Shown: positions 27,845-37,831, numbered from the stretch's first letter. The stretch: 64,000 bases of DNA from an uncultured Acetatifactor sp. (GCA_934402315.1 CAKRTS010000019.1:9107-73106), one strand, 5' to 3'. The notes: generated by a model not told the origin, from the sequence alone. Made by a program: numbers and translations.

Positions 27845-29119
27845 ATGAGAATCAAGAAGACATTGTGTCTTATCCTCGCAATGGCAATGATGCTGATGCT
27901 CGTTGCATGTGGGGATTCATCCGCAAACGGCAGTGATGCCAAGAATGCGTCCAAGATCAAAATCGGATGCATTATGCTGGGCGATGAGACTGAAGGTTAT
28001 ACCGCAGCGCACATCAACGGCATTAAGGCAGCAGCAGAGGAACTCGGACTTTCCGACAGCCTTGTATGGAAGTATAAGGTAGGTGAGAGCTCCGCCTGCT
28101 ACGACGCAGCAGTCGATCTGGTAGGACAGGGCTGCAATATTATTTTCTCCAACAGCTACGGCCATCAGACATACATGGTACAGGCAGCGCAGGAGTATCC
28201 TGATGTGACCTTTGTCGCAATGACCGGTGATTTCGCCGCAATCTGCGGATTGTCCAACTTTAAGAACGCATTCACAAGCGTTTACGAGTCCCGCTACGTA
28301 TCCGGTGTTGTTGCCGGAATGAAGCTGCAGGAGCTTCTGGCTGACGGAACCCTCAGCACAGAGACACAGCCCGGAAGCTTCGACGCTGACGGAAACGTAA
28401 AGATCGGCTATGTAGGCGCTTATCCTTACGCAGAGGTTGTCTCCGGTTACACCGCTTTCTTCCTCGGCATCCGCAGCATTGTTCCCAACGTTGCAATGGA
28501 AGTTGAATATACGAACTCCTGGTTTGATATTGACAAGGAGGGTGCAGCAGCAGAGTCCCTGATCGCAGACGGATGTGTAATCATCGGCCAGCACGCAGAC
28601 TCCACCGGCGCTCCCGCAGCAACCCAGAAGCTTCACGACAACGGAACGATCTGCTATTCCGTAGGCTACAACATCGACATGAGAGAGACAGCACCGACCG
28701 CAGCGCTTACCTCCGCGACAAACAACTGGAAGGTATATTACAAGCACGCTATGGAGTGCATGCTCAACGGCACCGAGCTTGAGGCTGACTGGGCAGAGGG
28801 CTTCGCCCAGGATGCGGTTGCCATCACCGAGCTGAGCGACTCCTGCGCGGCAGGAACCGCAGAGAAGGTTGCAGAGGTTGAGGCAGCACTGAAGAACGGA
28901 ACGCTGCATGTATTTGATACCGATACCTTTACGGTTGGCGGCGAGAAGGTGACAACAGCTCCCTGCGATCTGTCCTTTATGGACTGGTCTGTCGGCAAGG
29001 CAATCTACGAGGGCGAGACCGTTGAGGCAATCAAGGACGGTTACTTCTCTGAGTCCACATTCAGAAGTGCGCCTTACTTCCAGCTCCGTATCGACGGCAT
29101 CACCGAGAACGCTAACTAA
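27845..29119 (+). CDS. BMP-family nucleoside-binding lipoprotein
   Basis: A 424-residue substrate-binding lipoprotein of the BmpA/PnrA family (purine nucleoside uptake). The signal peptide ends at lipobox LVAC (residues about 17-20), followed by IKIGCIMLGDETEGYTAAHINGI and the typical GHQTYMVQAA, FVAMTGDFA, YVSGVVAGMKL and VGAYPYAEVVSGY segments. ATG 27845 is preceded by GGAGGAG; the in-frame ATG at 27824 lacks such a site. It is first in an operon with the ATPase and two permeases, with a terminator-like hairpin after it that would favour excess of the binding protein. The divergent xpt supports a purine role. Confidence 0.93.
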   Translation: MRIKKTLCLILAMAMMLMLVACGDSSANGSDAKNASKIKIGCIMLGDETEGYTAAHINGIKAAAEELGLSDSLVWKYKVGESSACYDAAVDLVGQGCNIIFSNSYGHQTYMVQAAQEYPDVTFVAMTGDFAAICGLSNFKNAFTSVYESRYVSGVVAGMKLQELLADGTLSTETQPGSFDADGNVKIGYVGAYPYAEVVSGYTAFFLGIRSIVPNVAMEVEYTNSWFDIDKEGAAAESLIADGCVIIGQHADSTGAPAATQKLHDNGTICYSVGYNIDMRETAPTAALTSATNNWKVYYKHAMECMLNGTELEADWAEGFAQDAVAITELSDSCAAGTAEKVAEVEAALKNGTLHVFDTDTFTVGGEKVTTAPCDLSFMDWSVGKAIYEGETVEAIKDGYFSESTFRSAPYFQLRIDGITENAN

Positions 29120-29135
29120 ATCAAATAAAGACGTG

Positions 29136-29166
29136 AAAAGAGGACGTGTAATCTGTCCTCTTTTTG
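29136..29166 (+). terminator. Internal hairpin/attenuator after binding-protein gene
   Basis: AAAAGAGGAC and GTCCTCTTTTT enclose a 9-base loop and form a terminator-like stem between the lipoprotein and ATPase genes. Partial read-through would give more binding protein than transporter, as is common for such operons. Confidence 0.75.
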
Positions 29167-29202
29167 CGTAAACAGCGCCATAAACAGAAAGGAATCAGCC
29201 CT

Positions 29203-30765
29203 ATGGAATGTGCGATCCAGCTCAAACATGTCACTAAGACGTTCGGAACGGTGACGGCAAACAGGGATGTCTCCATGGAGATTTATAAGGGAGAGATCCT
29301 GTCCCTGCTGGGTGAAAACGGCAGCGGTAAGACAACACTTCTGAACATGATCGCCGGTATCTATTATCCTGATGAGGGTGAAGTGCTGGTGAACGGAAAG
29401 CCGGTGGAAATCCGGTCGCCCAAGGATGCCTATGATCTCGGAATCGGAATGATCCACCAGCACTTCAAGCTGGTAGATGTCTTCACCGCAACCGAGAATA
29501 TTGCGCTGGGATTAGATAAGAAGGAAAAATTCGATCTGAAACAGATCAAGAAGAAGGCGCAGGATATCTGTAAGAAATATCACTTTGACATGGATTTTGA
29601 CCAGAAGGTCTACACCATGAGCGTATCCCAGAAGCAGACCCTTGAGATTATCAAGGTGCTGTACAGGGGAGCGGATATTCTGATCCTGGACGAGCCCACT
29701 GCCGTTTTGACCCCACAGGAAACAGAGAAGCTCTTTGAAGTCATCCGCAATATGAAGGCGGACGGCAAATCGGTTGTCATCATCACGCACAAGCTCCACG
29801 AGGTGCTGGAGATCTCCGACCGGGTAAGCATTCTTAGAAAGGGCGAGTATGTCGGCAGCGTCGACACCAGGGATGCGGACGAGAGCCTGCTGACGGAGAT
29901 GATGGTCGGCAAGAAGGTCGAGCTGAATATCGACAGACCGGAGCCGGAGAACCCGATCAAGAGACTTGAGGTAAGAAACCTTTCCGTTATCAACGAGGAC
30001 GGAGTCAGTGTGCTGAAGGACATTTCCTTTGACGCGTACGGCGGGGAGATTTTAGGAATCGCCGGTGTCTCCGGCAACGGCCAGAAGGAGCTGCTCGAGG
30101 CAATCGCCGGACTGCAGCCGGTTGTGGAGGGAGGAAGCATTCTCTACTATAATTCGGAGGACGGTGACGGACCTTCCATGGAGGTTGTCGGCAAGAATCC
30201 CAGAATCATCCGCAGCGCGGGCATTCATATGTCCTTTGTGCCGGAGGATCGTCTCGGAATGGGTCTGGTCGGTTCAATGGGCATGACGGGAAACATGATG
30301 CTCAAGAGCTATGACAAGGGCAAGAGCTTCCTGACAGACAGGAAGAAGCCGAAGGATCTCGCACAGTCGATCATGGAGGAGCTGGAGGTCGTTACCCCCG
30401 GCATCAACACTCCTGTGTCGAGGCTGTCCGGCGGCAATGTGCAGAAGGTTCTGGTCGGACGTGAGATCTCAGCGTCGCCGGTCGTGCTGATGACGGCGTA
30501 TGCGGTGCGCGGACTGGATATCAATACCTCATACACGATCTACGAGCTGCTGAACAAGCAGAAGAAAAAGGGCGTGGCAGTCATCTATGTCGGAGAGGAT
30601 CTGGATGTACTGCTGGAGCTCTGTGACAGGATACTGGTACTCTGCGGCGGCAGGGTGAACGGCATTCTGGATGGCAGAACGGCGACCAAGGAAGAGGTTG
30701 GTCTTCTGATGACGAAGCTGAAAAAGAATGGAACAGAGGAAAAGGGAGGTGGGCAGAGTGAGTAA
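29203..30765 (+). CDS. Nucleoside ABC transporter, double ATPase
   Basis: A 520-residue ATPase with two nucleotide-binding domains, of the RbsA/YufO type. First domain: Walker A GENGSGKTT, signature VSQKQ, Walker B ILILDEPTAVLTP. Second domain: degenerate Walker A GVSGNGQKEL, signature LSGGNVQK and an altered Walker B region VVLMTAYAVRGLD, where relatives usually have an AAQPTRGLD-type sequence. One active and one degenerate site is common in this family, but the loss of Gln-Pro-Thr here is stronger than usual. ATG 29203 was chosen for its AAAGGA site; the upstream TTG at 29164 lies in the attenuator. Its stop overlaps the next start by 8 bases. Confidence 0.93.
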   Translation: MECAIQLKHVTKTFGTVTANRDVSMEIYKGEILSLLGENGSGKTTLLNMIAGIYYPDEGEVLVNGKPVEIRSPKDAYDLGIGMIHQHFKLVDVFTATENIALGLDKKEKFDLKQIKKKAQDICKKYHFDMDFDQKVYTMSVSQKQTLEIIKVLYRGADILILDEPTAVLTPQETEKLFEVIRNMKADGKSVVIITHKLHEVLEISDRVSILRKGEYVGSVDTRDADESLLTEMMVGKKVELNIDRPEPENPIKRLEVRNLSVINEDGVSVLKDISFDAYGGEILGIAGVSGNGQKELLEAIAGLQPVVEGGSILYYNSEDGDGPSMEVVGKNPRIIRSAGIHMSFVPEDRLGMGLVGSMGMTGNMMLKSYDKGKSFLTDRKKPKDLAQSIMEELEVVTPGINTPVSRLSGGNVQKVLVGREISASPVVLMTAYAVRGLDINTSYTIYELLNKQKKKGVAVIYVGEDLDVLLELCDRILVLCGGRVNGILDGRTATKEEVGLLMTKLKKNGTEEKGGGQSE

Positions 30766-31852
30766 TCCGCAGAAAAGAGAGCCGTTGATGCGTGTTGTCA
30801 AAAAGGACGGCGCGACAATGGGAGAGAAGATCTGGGCGCGTGCGGCGGCAATTCTGCTTGCCCTTGTACTGGATGCGTTGTTCATTTTCTTTGTCACGGG
30901 CTTAAATCCGTTTTCGGTCTATGTCGTGATGTTTAAGGGAACCTTCGGAACCTCGATCCGCTTTTCGTGGGCGATGCGTGACCTTGTCTCCCTGCTCTGT
31001 ATCGGCGTTGCGCTTGCACCGGCATTCAAGATGAAGTTCTGGAATATCGGCGCGGAGGGCCAGGTGCTGATGGGCGGACTGATGACGGCGCTCATCATGG
31101 TCTACTGGGGAAATAAGCTGCCTGCTCCCGTGCTGTTCCTTGTGATGCTTCTCACGAGCGTGGTTGTCGGAGGCATCTGGGGACTGATTCCCGCATTTTT
31201 CAAGGCGAAGTGGAAGACGAACGAGACCCTGTTCACACTGATGATGAACTATGTGGCGACGAGCTTTGTCGCCTGTGCCGTAAATATCATGCGCGGACAG
31301 GCATCCAGCCTCGGAAAGCTGAACATGGGAACACAGGAAGGCTGGTTCCCGCAGCTGTTCGGACAGAGATACAATATCAATATCATCGTTGTGCTCGTGC
31401 TGACCTTCGTGATGTATTTCTATCTGAAATATACAAAGCACGGCTATGAAATCAGCGTTGTCGGCGAGTCCGAGAACACGGCACGCTATGCCGGAATCAA
31501 TGTCGCAAAGGTCATCATGCGGACGATGGCAATTTCCGGAGCCATCTGCGGACTGTGCGGCTTCCTGATTGTCTGCGGACGTGACCAGACGATCTCGACG
31601 ACGACGGCGGGTGGAAACGGATTTACGGCGATCATCGTTGCATGGCTTGCCAAGTTCAACACCTTCTACATGGCATTGATCGCATTCCTGCTCATCTTTT
31701 TACAGAAGGGCGCTGCGGAGATCGCTTCTGCCTACGGACTGAACGATTATGCGGCATCCATCATAACCGGAATCATTCTTTTCTGCATTCTGGGAAGCGA
31801 GTTCTTCATTAATTATAAGGTAATTTTCCGCTCCGGAAAGGAGGCAAAGTAG
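30758..31852 (+). CDS. Nucleoside ABC transporter permease (YufP-like)
   Basis: Inner-membrane permease of about 364 residues with eight or more hydrophobic helices. It carries the BPD_transp_2 family segments NIGAEGQVLMGG, ETLFTLMMNYVA and GENTARYAGIN-like GESENTARYAGINV. Start GTG 30758 lies 7 bases after GGGAGGTG and overlaps the ATPase stop by 8 bases, so translational coupling is likely. An in-frame ATG at 30728 would overlap the ATPase gene more deeply and has no clear ribosome site. Confidence 0.92.
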   Translation: MSNPQKREPLMRVVKKDGATMGEKIWARAAAILLALVLDALFIFFVTGLNPFSVYVVMFKGTFGTSIRFSWAMRDLVSLLCIGVALAPAFKMKFWNIGAEGQVLMGGLMTALIMVYWGNKLPAPVLFLVMLLTSVVVGGIWGLIPAFFKAKWKTNETLFTLMMNYVATSFVACAVNIMRGQASSLGKLNMGTQEGWFPQLFGQRYNINIIVVLVLTFVMYFYLKYTKHGYEISVVGESENTARYAGINVAKVIMRTMAISGAICGLCGFLIVCGRDQTISTTTAGGNGFTAIIVAWLAKFNTFYMALIAFLLIFLQKGAAEIASAYGLNDYAASIITGIILFCILGSEFFINYKVIFRSGKEAK

Positions 31853-31853
31853 T

Positions 31854-32843
31854 ATGAGCAATCTGATTGCATGGATTATCAGAGCGATCCCCTTCGGCAC
31901 GATCATCATGTACGGTGCAATGGGAGAGATCGTTACGGAAAAGTCGGGTAATCTGAATCTTGGTGTGCCCGGAATCATGTATCTGGGCGGCTTTGCCGGC
32001 TTTGCCAGCGCGTTTTACTATGAGAACAACGCGGCATCACCGAATGCCTTTGTCTGTGTGCTGCTGTCCTTTGTATGCTGTATCGCGGCTTCCGTGCTGG
32101 GCGGTCTGATCTACAGCTTCCTCACAATTTCGCTCCGTGCGAACCAGAACGTTACCGGTCTTGCGCTGACGACCTTCGGTATGGGTGTTGCGAACTTTTT
32201 CGGCGTGTTCATCTTAAACGGTAAGAGCTACACCGCCGCACCGCTTGCCAACAGCGCCTATGCCCATAAGATCCCGGTTCTGTCTGAGCTGGGCGTGGTC
32301 GGACAGGTCATTTTCGGTTACGGCTTTCTGGCATATGCGGCGATCCTGCTCGCTGTGCTGCTGCATATTTTCCTGAATAAGACAAGAGCGGGACTGAATC
32401 TCCGCGCGGTCGGGGAGAACCCGGCAACGGCGGATGCAGCCGGAGTCAATGTCACGAAGTACAAGTACCTTGCAACCTGCATCGGCGCGGGCATCTCCGG
32501 CATCGGCGGCATGTATTATGTCCTCGATTACAATTCCGGCATCTGGGCGACGACGGGACAGATCGAGGCGCTCGGCTGGCTGGCGGTGGCGCTTGTCATC
32601 TTCACGACATGGAGACCGCTCAACGCGATCTGGGGCGCTTACCTCTTCGGCGTTCTGTACTGGCTGTATCAGTTCCTGCCGAGCCTGATGGGCTTCACGG
32701 TGGCGAGCTATGTCACCGATCTGATCCAGATGGTTCCCTATGTGGTGACGATCGTTGTGCTGATTGTGACGAGCCTGCACAAGAAAAAAGAAAACCAGCC
32801 ACCGGAACATCTGGGGCTGGCATACTTCAGGGAAGAACGTTAG
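31854..32843 (+). CDS. Nucleoside ABC transporter permease (YufQ-like)
   Basis: Second permease, 329 residues, about nine helices. Family segments: ITEKSGNLNLGVPGIMYLGGFAGF-like start, NVTGLALTTFGMGVANFFG, NLRAVGENPATADAAGVNV, and IEALGWLAVALVIFTTWRP. It starts one base after the stop of the first permease, inside a typical binding-protein/ATPase/permease/permease order. It ends 5 bases from the 3' end of convergent holA with no clear terminator between. Confidence 0.92.
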   Translation: MSNLIAWIIRAIPFGTIIMYGAMGEIVTEKSGNLNLGVPGIMYLGGFAGFASAFYYENNAASPNAFVCVLLSFVCCIAASVLGGLIYSFLTISLRANQNVTGLALTTFGMGVANFFGVFILNGKSYTAAPLANSAYAHKIPVLSELGVVGQVIFGYGFLAYAAILLAVLLHIFLNKTRAGLNLRAVGENPATADAAGVNVTKYKYLATCIGAGISGIGGMYYVLDYNSGIWATTGQIEALGWLAVALVIFTTWRPLNAIWGAYLFGVLYWLYQFLPSLMGFTVASYVTDLIQMVPYVVTIVVLIVTSLHKKKENQPPEHLGLAYFREER

Positions 32844-32848
32844 TATTT

Positions 32849-33823
32849 TTACAATACGGACAGAATCAGGATCTCGACGCTCATCATATCGTTCATGCGT
32901 CCGGTCTTGACGGCTGCCTCTGCCTCCACACACTGCTGCACTGCGCGGCGGAGTGTGGAGGTTTTGAATTTTGCTGCCTGATTCAGAACCTTCTGGGCAA
33001 TGAAGGGCGGCACGCCGAGCTTGGAGCCGATCGTGCGGTTGTCGTGCCCCTTTATTTTCATTTCCTTTGCCTGGAGCAGCATATTACACTGTCTGGCGAT
33101 GAGGAAGAGGATACGCATGGGAGGCTCCTTCAGTGCGAGTAGATCATAATACAGCTCAAGGGCTGCCTTCTGCTTCCGGTCTGCAATCGCGTTAATCATA
33201 TCAAAGATGTGGTTGCTGATGCGGGTGGTGCACACTGCCTCCACATCCGCGTCCGTGACGACATCTCTGTCCATGCAGTAGCAGATCAGCTTCTCAAGCT
33301 CCATCTGTATATTATCCATGTCGGTTCCGGTCTTGGAGATAATGAGCTGAACCGTGTTCTCGGTGATCTTTTTCCCATCCCTTCCCAGTGTTCCGGCAAT
33401 CCAGCGCTTTAAGGTGTTTTCATCCTGAACGGTAAAGTCTGCGGCATAGCCCTTCGACTGGACGGTCTTGAAGAGCTTGCTTCTCTTGTCAACCTCGCTC
33501 TCCGTGAAGACGAAATAAGTTGATTCACAGGGGGAGGTGAGGTATTCGGCGAGTTTTTCGCCGCCGGATTTGAACAGGCCGCTGTCGGAGATGAAGATGA
33601 CGCGGCGCTCTGCGAGAAAGGGCAGAGTTTCCGCGAGGTCGATGATCTCACCGACAGGGATATCCCTGCCGCTGTAAAAGTGGACGTTCATCGTGTCTCC
33701 GTCGGAGCAGAGGGCAGCCTGAAGCTTCTGGCGGTACTGTCTGCGGAGATAGCGTTCCTCCCCGTAGAGCAGATAGATCTGTTTGAAATTATTCTGCTTG
33801 ATGTCCTCGGCAATCTGTCTCAT
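32849..33823 (-). CDS. holA: DNA polymerase III delta subunit
   Basis: Clamp-loader subunit that opens the beta clamp. The 324-residue protein begins with the typical [19 protein letters not shown], has a middle [22 protein letters not shown] segment and ends with the delta C-terminal helices (NIFDMI-like [36 protein letters not shown]). GGGAGGTC precedes the ATG. In many Firmicutes holA follows comEC directly; here the two are about 20 kb apart, so the ancestral pair may have been split by insertion of the intervening genes. Confidence 0.95.
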   Translation of the reverse strand: MRQIAEDIKQNNFKQIYLLYGEERYLRRQYRQKLQAALCSDGDTMNVHFYSGRDIPVGEIIDLAETLPFLAERRVIFISDSGLFKSGGEKLAEYLTSPCESTYFVFTESEVDKRSKLFKTVQSKGYAADFTVQDENTLKRWIAGTLGRDGKKITENTVQLIISKTGTDMDNIQMELEKLICYCMDRDVVTDADVEAVCTTRISNHIFDMINAIADRKQKAALELYYDLLALKEPPMRILFLIARQCNMLLQAKEMKIKGHDNRTIGSKLGVPPFIAQKVLNQAAKFKTSTLRRAVQQCVEAEAAVKTGRMNDMMSVEILILSVL

Positions 33824-33986
33824 GGGAGACCTCCCTTTTTGTGTTTTACGGCTTCAAATTTCATTATTCCCATACATCGGATGCTTGTCAATACAATTTT
33901 TGAGGGGAATCTGTAGAATGGCGCGGTATGAACGCGCCTTGTCGGCTTTTTTGGCGGCAGAGGGCGAAAAGCGCGATGGCTTGGAG

Positions 33987-34016
33987 TTGCTGTATCAAAC
34001 TTTATGGCTTTATAAT
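33987..34016 (+). promoter_or_regulatory. Predicted promoter of the Spo0A-effector protein gene
   Basis: TTGCTG (33987-33992) and TATAAT (34011-34016) are 18 bases apart and lie about 45 bases before the start codon at 34062. Confidence 0.55.
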
Positions 34017-34061
34017 GGAAAAGTACGAAATTTTGACTTTTTTGAATCCGGAGGTAAATTC

Positions 34062-34580
34062 ATGGAGCAACTGAACCTTACTGCTGCGAAAGATAATGAG
34101 AGAATATACAAGATTTTAGGAGATCTGATGAATGGGGACAAGGAATTCCAGATCATGATCACAGTACCTTCCGCAAAGACTGACAGCAATCGTACAGTGC
34201 CTGAGCAGCCGAAGCAGAAGGAAGTTGTGAGAGATCTGGAGCAGGATGTCACGGACATGATACATGAGATAGGCGTCCCGGCACATATCAAGGGCTATCA
34301 GTATCTGCGGGATGCGATCATGATGTCGGTGGAGGACCCGGGAATGATCAGCTCGATCACGAAGATCCTCTATCCGACGATAGCGAAACGCTTTCAGACG
34401 ACGCCGAGCAGAGTCGAGAGGGCGATCCGCCATGCGATCGAGGTTGCGTGGAGCCGCGGCAGGATGGAGACGCTGGACGCGCTCTTCGGCTACACCATCG
34501 ACACGGGAAAGGGAAAGCCGACAAATTCAGAGTTCATCGCACTGATTGCCGACAAGATCCGTCTGTCCTACAGGGAGTAG
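34062..34580 (+). CDS. Spo0A DNA-binding domain protein lacking a receiver
   Basis: A 172-residue protein whose C-terminal 115 residues match the Spo0A effector domain closely: [24 protein letters not shown], then [21 protein letters not shown], then [29 protein letters not shown]. This includes the recognition helix of Spo0A. The first 50 residues are short and charged and do not form a receiver domain; no phosphoacceptor motif is visible. The frame runs open from 33783, but ATG 34062 has GGAGGT 8 bases upstream and a promoter lies between, so the short form is preferred. It may bind 0A boxes without needing phosphorylation, acting as competitor or accessory regulator (inference). A full spo0A is expected elsewhere. 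Confidence 0.88.
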   Translation: MEQLNLTAAKDNERIYKILGDLMNGDKEFQIMITVPSAKTDSNRTVPEQPKQKEVVRDLEQDVTDMIHEIGVPAHIKGYQYLRDAIMMSVEDPGMISSITKILYPTIAKRFQTTPSRVERAIRHAIEVAWSRGRMETLDALFGYTIDTGKGKPTNSEFIALIADKIRLSYRE

Positions 34581-34607
34581 TAACGCGAGCTTTTTTCAAA
34601 GAAGTAC

Positions 34608-34636
34608 TTTCCACTGAAAAGATACTGGTGTATAAT
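34608..34636 (+). promoter_or_regulatory. Predicted promoter of glgA
   Basis: TTTCCA (34608-34613) and TATAAT (34631-34636) with a 17-base spacer, ending about 40 bases before the glgA start. Confidence 0.6.
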
Positions 34637-34676
34637 CAATATGTGTACCTTGAATGAAAGCGGTGGAGGGATTGTA

Positions 34677-36122
34677 ATGAAGAAGATTCTTTTTGCGGCA
34701 TCAGAGGGTGTTCCTTTTATTAAGACTGGAGGGCTGGCAGATGTGGTTGGCTCCCTTCCGAAGTGCATCGACAAAAACTACTTTGATGTCAGGGTCATTA
34801 TTCCGAAATATGCCTGCATGAAGCAGGAGATGAAAGACAAAATGCGCTATGTCGGCCATTTCTACATGGATTTCAACTGGAAGAACGAGTATGTCGGAAT
34901 CCTTGAGGCGGAGGTAGATGGCGTACATTATTACTTTATTGATAACGAATATTATTTCAGCGGTTCCAAGGTGTACAGTGATGATCCGAGATGGGAGATT
35001 GAGAGATATGCTTATTTCTCCAAGGCAGTTCTTTCCGCACTGCCGACCATCGGCTTCCAGCCGGATGTCATTCATTGCCACGACTGGCAGACGGGACTGA
35101 TTCCTGTCTACATGAAGGAGCGCTTCCGCGGCGGAGACTTCTTCCGGAACATGAAATCGGTGATTACAATACATAACCTGAAATTTCAGGGAAGATGGGA
35201 TACGAAGACAGTGCAGAGCATCACGGGACTGCCTGAGTATTATTTTACGCCGGATAAGCTGGAGGCGTACAAGGATGCAAATCTGCTGAAGGGCGGAATT
35301 GTCTACGCGGATGCGGTGACGACGGTGAGCGAGACTTATGCGGAGGAGATCAAGACGCCCTTCTACGGAGAGGGGCTGGACGGACTGCTGCGTGCCAGAA
35401 GCGGCGATCTGCGCGGTATCGTCAACGGCATCGATTACACGGACTTTAACCCGGAGACGGACAAGAATATTGTCAAGCCCTACAATGCGGTCAATTTCCG
35501 CAAGGAGAAGGTCAAGAATAAGCGGGCTTTGCAGCAGGAGCTGTCTCTGCGGCAGGATGACAAGAAGATGATGATCGGTCTGGTGTCGAGACTCACGGAT
35601 CAGAAGGGACTTGATCTGATTGCCTATGTCATGGATGAGCTGTGCCACGACGATATTCAGTTTGTTGTCCTCGGAACCGGCGAGGAACGCTATGAGAATA
35701 TGTTCCGGCATTTTGACTGGAAGTACGGAGATAAGGTTTCTGCGAATATTTACTATTCAGATGCGCTGTCACACAAGATCTATGCGGCGTGTGACGCCTA
35801 TCTGATGCCGTCCCTGTTTGAGCCGTGCGGGCTGAGCCAGCTGATGGCGCTGCGCTACGGAACCATCCCGATTGTGAGGGAGACAGGTGGTCTGAAGGAT
35901 ACCGTGCAGCCATATAATGAATATGAGAGCACGGGAACAGGCTTCAGCTTTACAAATTACAATGCACATGAGATGCTGCAGATTGTCCGCTACGCAGAGC
36001 ATATTTACTACGACAAAAAGCGTGAGTGGAACAAGCTGGTTGACAGAGCGATGGCGGCGGACTTCTCATGGAATGTATCAGCCCGGAAATATCAGGAAAT
36101 GTATGACTGGCTGGTTCCGTAA
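34677..36122 (+). CDS. glgA: Glycogen synthase (ADP-glucose type)
   Basis: GT5 glycosyltransferase that extends alpha-1,4-glucan from ADP-glucose. It is 481 residues long. The N-terminal KTGGLADVVGSLPK motif (ADP-glucose binding), HCHDWQTG, VSETYAEEI and the C-terminal EPCGLSQLMALRYGTIPIVRETGGLKDTV motif are all present. ATG 34677 has GGAGGG upstream; the frame is open from 34641 without a ribosome site. No other glg genes are next to it. A flippase gene follows after 27 bases. Confidence 0.95.
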   Translation: MKKILFAASEGVPFIKTGGLADVVGSLPKCIDKNYFDVRVIIPKYACMKQEMKDKMRYVGHFYMDFNWKNEYVGILEAEVDGVHYYFIDNEYYFSGSKVYSDDPRWEIERYAYFSKAVLSALPTIGFQPDVIHCHDWQTGLIPVYMKERFRGGDFFRNMKSVITIHNLKFQGRWDTKTVQSITGLPEYYFTPDKLEAYKDANLLKGGIVYADAVTTVSETYAEEIKTPFYGEGLDGLLRARSGDLRGIVNGIDYTDFNPETDKNIVKPYNAVNFRKEKVKNKRALQQELSLRQDDKKMMIGLVSRLTDQKGLDLIAYVMDELCHDDIQFVVLGTGEERYENMFRHFDWKYGDKVSANIYYSDALSHKIYAACDAYLMPSLFEPCGLSQLMALRYGTIPIVRETGGLKDTVQPYNEYESTGTGFSFTNYNAHEMLQIVRYAEHIYYDKKREWNKLVDRAMAADFSWNVSARKYQEMYDWLVP

Positions 36123-36149
36123 ATGTAATTCAACGGCAGGATGAGAGAG

Positions 36150-37811
36150 ATGGGAAAGAAAAGCGCAAAGAACAATTTCATCATGCAGGCGGGTATTCTG
36201 GCTGCTGCCGGAATCATCAGCAGGATTATAGGGCTCCTTTACAGGAGCCCTTTACATAGTGTCATCGGAGATCTCGGACTGGGCTTTTATCAGTCGGCAT
36301 ACACCTTCTATACGATCGTGCTGCTGATTTCCTCCTACAGTATACCGGCGGCTGTCTCCAAGGTAATCGCGCAGAAGCTGGCGGTGAAGGAGTACCGGAA
36401 CGCACACAGGATCTTCCGCTGTGCGCTGGGCTATGTGCTCGTGGTCGGCGGAGCGGCAAGCCTGTTTTTGTTTTTCGGGGCGGGACTGCTCGTGGAGGAG
36501 GCCGCCGTGCCGGTGCTGCGGACATTCGCACCCACCGTCTTTATCTACGGAATGCTGGGGGTGCTGCGGGGATATTTTCAGGCACATAAGAGCATGGCGC
36601 AGACCTCCGTGTCGCAGGTGCTCGAGCAGGTGGCAAACGCGGTGGTATCGGTCGGAGCGGCGTATCTTCTGATTAAGAATACCATGGGAACGCTGGAAAT
36701 GCCGGTGGAGGAGACGGAGCAGATCCTGCGGGCGACGAAGGGAGCGATCGGAAGTGCGCTGGGAACCGGCGTGGGTGTTCTGGTGGCGCTGCTTTTCATG
36801 CTCGCGGTCTATAAGCTCAACAAGAGCTTTATCGACCGGAGAATCCGCTATGACCGGCACCCGGAAGTGGATTCCTACCGGGAAATCCTGAAAATGATTA
36901 CGATGGTTGTAACGCCCTTTGTTTTAAGCACTGCCATTTATAATCTGAACGATACGATCAACAATGCCTTCTATACCAAGATTTATCTCAAGGTGAGGGA
37001 GCTTGACACAGTGGGTACCTACTCCGGCTGGGGGGTTCTCTCGGGACAGGCGCTGACCATATCGAAAATTCCGATTGCCTTTGCGTCGGCGATGGCAGCG
37101 GCAATGATTCCGACGGTGGCGCAGCTGATTGCAGCGCGGAATGTGGAAGGGGCAAAGGATAAGATCGGCGTGGCGGTGAAGACAACGATGATTATATCCA
37201 TCCCCTGTGCGGTGGGGCTGTTTGTGCTTGCCCGCCCCGTGACCTGTCTGCTGTTCCCGGCGAACACGCAGGCATCGGAGGATCTGGCGACCGGACTGCT
37301 GATGGCACTGGCAATCTCGATCGTCTTCTATGCGCTGTCTACGCTGAACAGCCAGATATTGCAGGGACTCGGCAGGATGAATGTGCCGATTGTCAATGCG
37401 GCGATTGCACTGGGGTTTCAGACCGTGGTCGTTGTCGTCCTGTTGTTCTTTACAAAGCTGGATCTGTACAGCGTCGTCATTGCAAACATTATCTATTCGG
37501 GGATCATGTGTGTGCTGAACCAGCTTGCTGTGCAGAAGGCGATCGGCTACCGGCAGGAGATCATGCGCACCTTTGTCATACCGCTGCTGGCCTCCGCGTT
37601 TATGGGAGCTGTGGCATGGGCGGTCTATGAGGGATTTCTTCTTATGACAAAATCACCGAGAATATCGGTCATTCCGGCTGTACTGATCGGCGCGGCGGCT
37701 TACTTTGCACTGCTGATCCTGTTCAGAGGGGTTACGGAGACAGAGCTGCGTGGCTTCCCGAAGGGACACCTGCTGGTGCGCCTTGCGAAGAAGTGCAGGC
37801 TGATGAAATAA
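36150..37811 (+). CDS. SpoVB/MurJ-like polysaccharide or lipid II flippase
   Basis: Membrane protein of about 553 residues with some 14 helices, of the oligosaccharidyl-lipid exporter (MATE-like) superfamily. The N-terminus AGILAAAGIISRIIGLLYRSPL and GLGFYQSAYTFYTIVLLISSYSIPAAVSKVI match the SpoVB group, which moves peptidoglycan precursors during spore cortex or wall synthesis. Two ATGs compete (36141 and 36150); the second has AGGA at a better distance. The SpoVB-like function is inferred from family resemblance; other family members export polysaccharide units. Confidence 0.87.
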   Translation: MGKKSAKNNFIMQAGILAAAGIISRIIGLLYRSPLHSVIGDLGLGFYQSAYTFYTIVLLISSYSIPAAVSKVIAQKLAVKEYRNAHRIFRCALGYVLVVGGAASLFLFFGAGLLVEEAAVPVLRTFAPTVFIYGMLGVLRGYFQAHKSMAQTSVSQVLEQVANAVVSVGAAYLLIKNTMGTLEMPVEETEQILRATKGAIGSALGTGVGVLVALLFMLAVYKLNKSFIDRRIRYDRHPEVDSYREILKMITMVVTPFVLSTAIYNLNDTINNAFYTKIYLKVRELDTVGTYSGWGVLSGQALTISKIPIAFASAMAAAMIPTVAQLIAARNVEGAKDKIGVAVKTTMIISIPCAVGLFVLARPVTCLLFPANTQASEDLATGLLMALAISIVFYALSTLNSQILQGLGRMNVPIVNAAIALGFQTVVVVVLLFFTKLDLYSVVIANIIYSGIMCVLNQLAVQKAIGYRQEIMRTFVIPLLASAFMGAVAWAVYEGFLLMTKSPRISVIPAVLIGAAAYFALLILFRGVTETELRGFPKGHLLVRLAKKCRLMK

Positions 37812-37831
37812 AAAGGTAGGGAACAGAAGCG

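Noticed and set aside
33783-34061. N-terminal extension of the Spo0A-effector protein
   Set aside because: The extension overlaps the holA start and contains a promoter; it shows no receiver motifs, and ATG 34062 has a good ribosome site.
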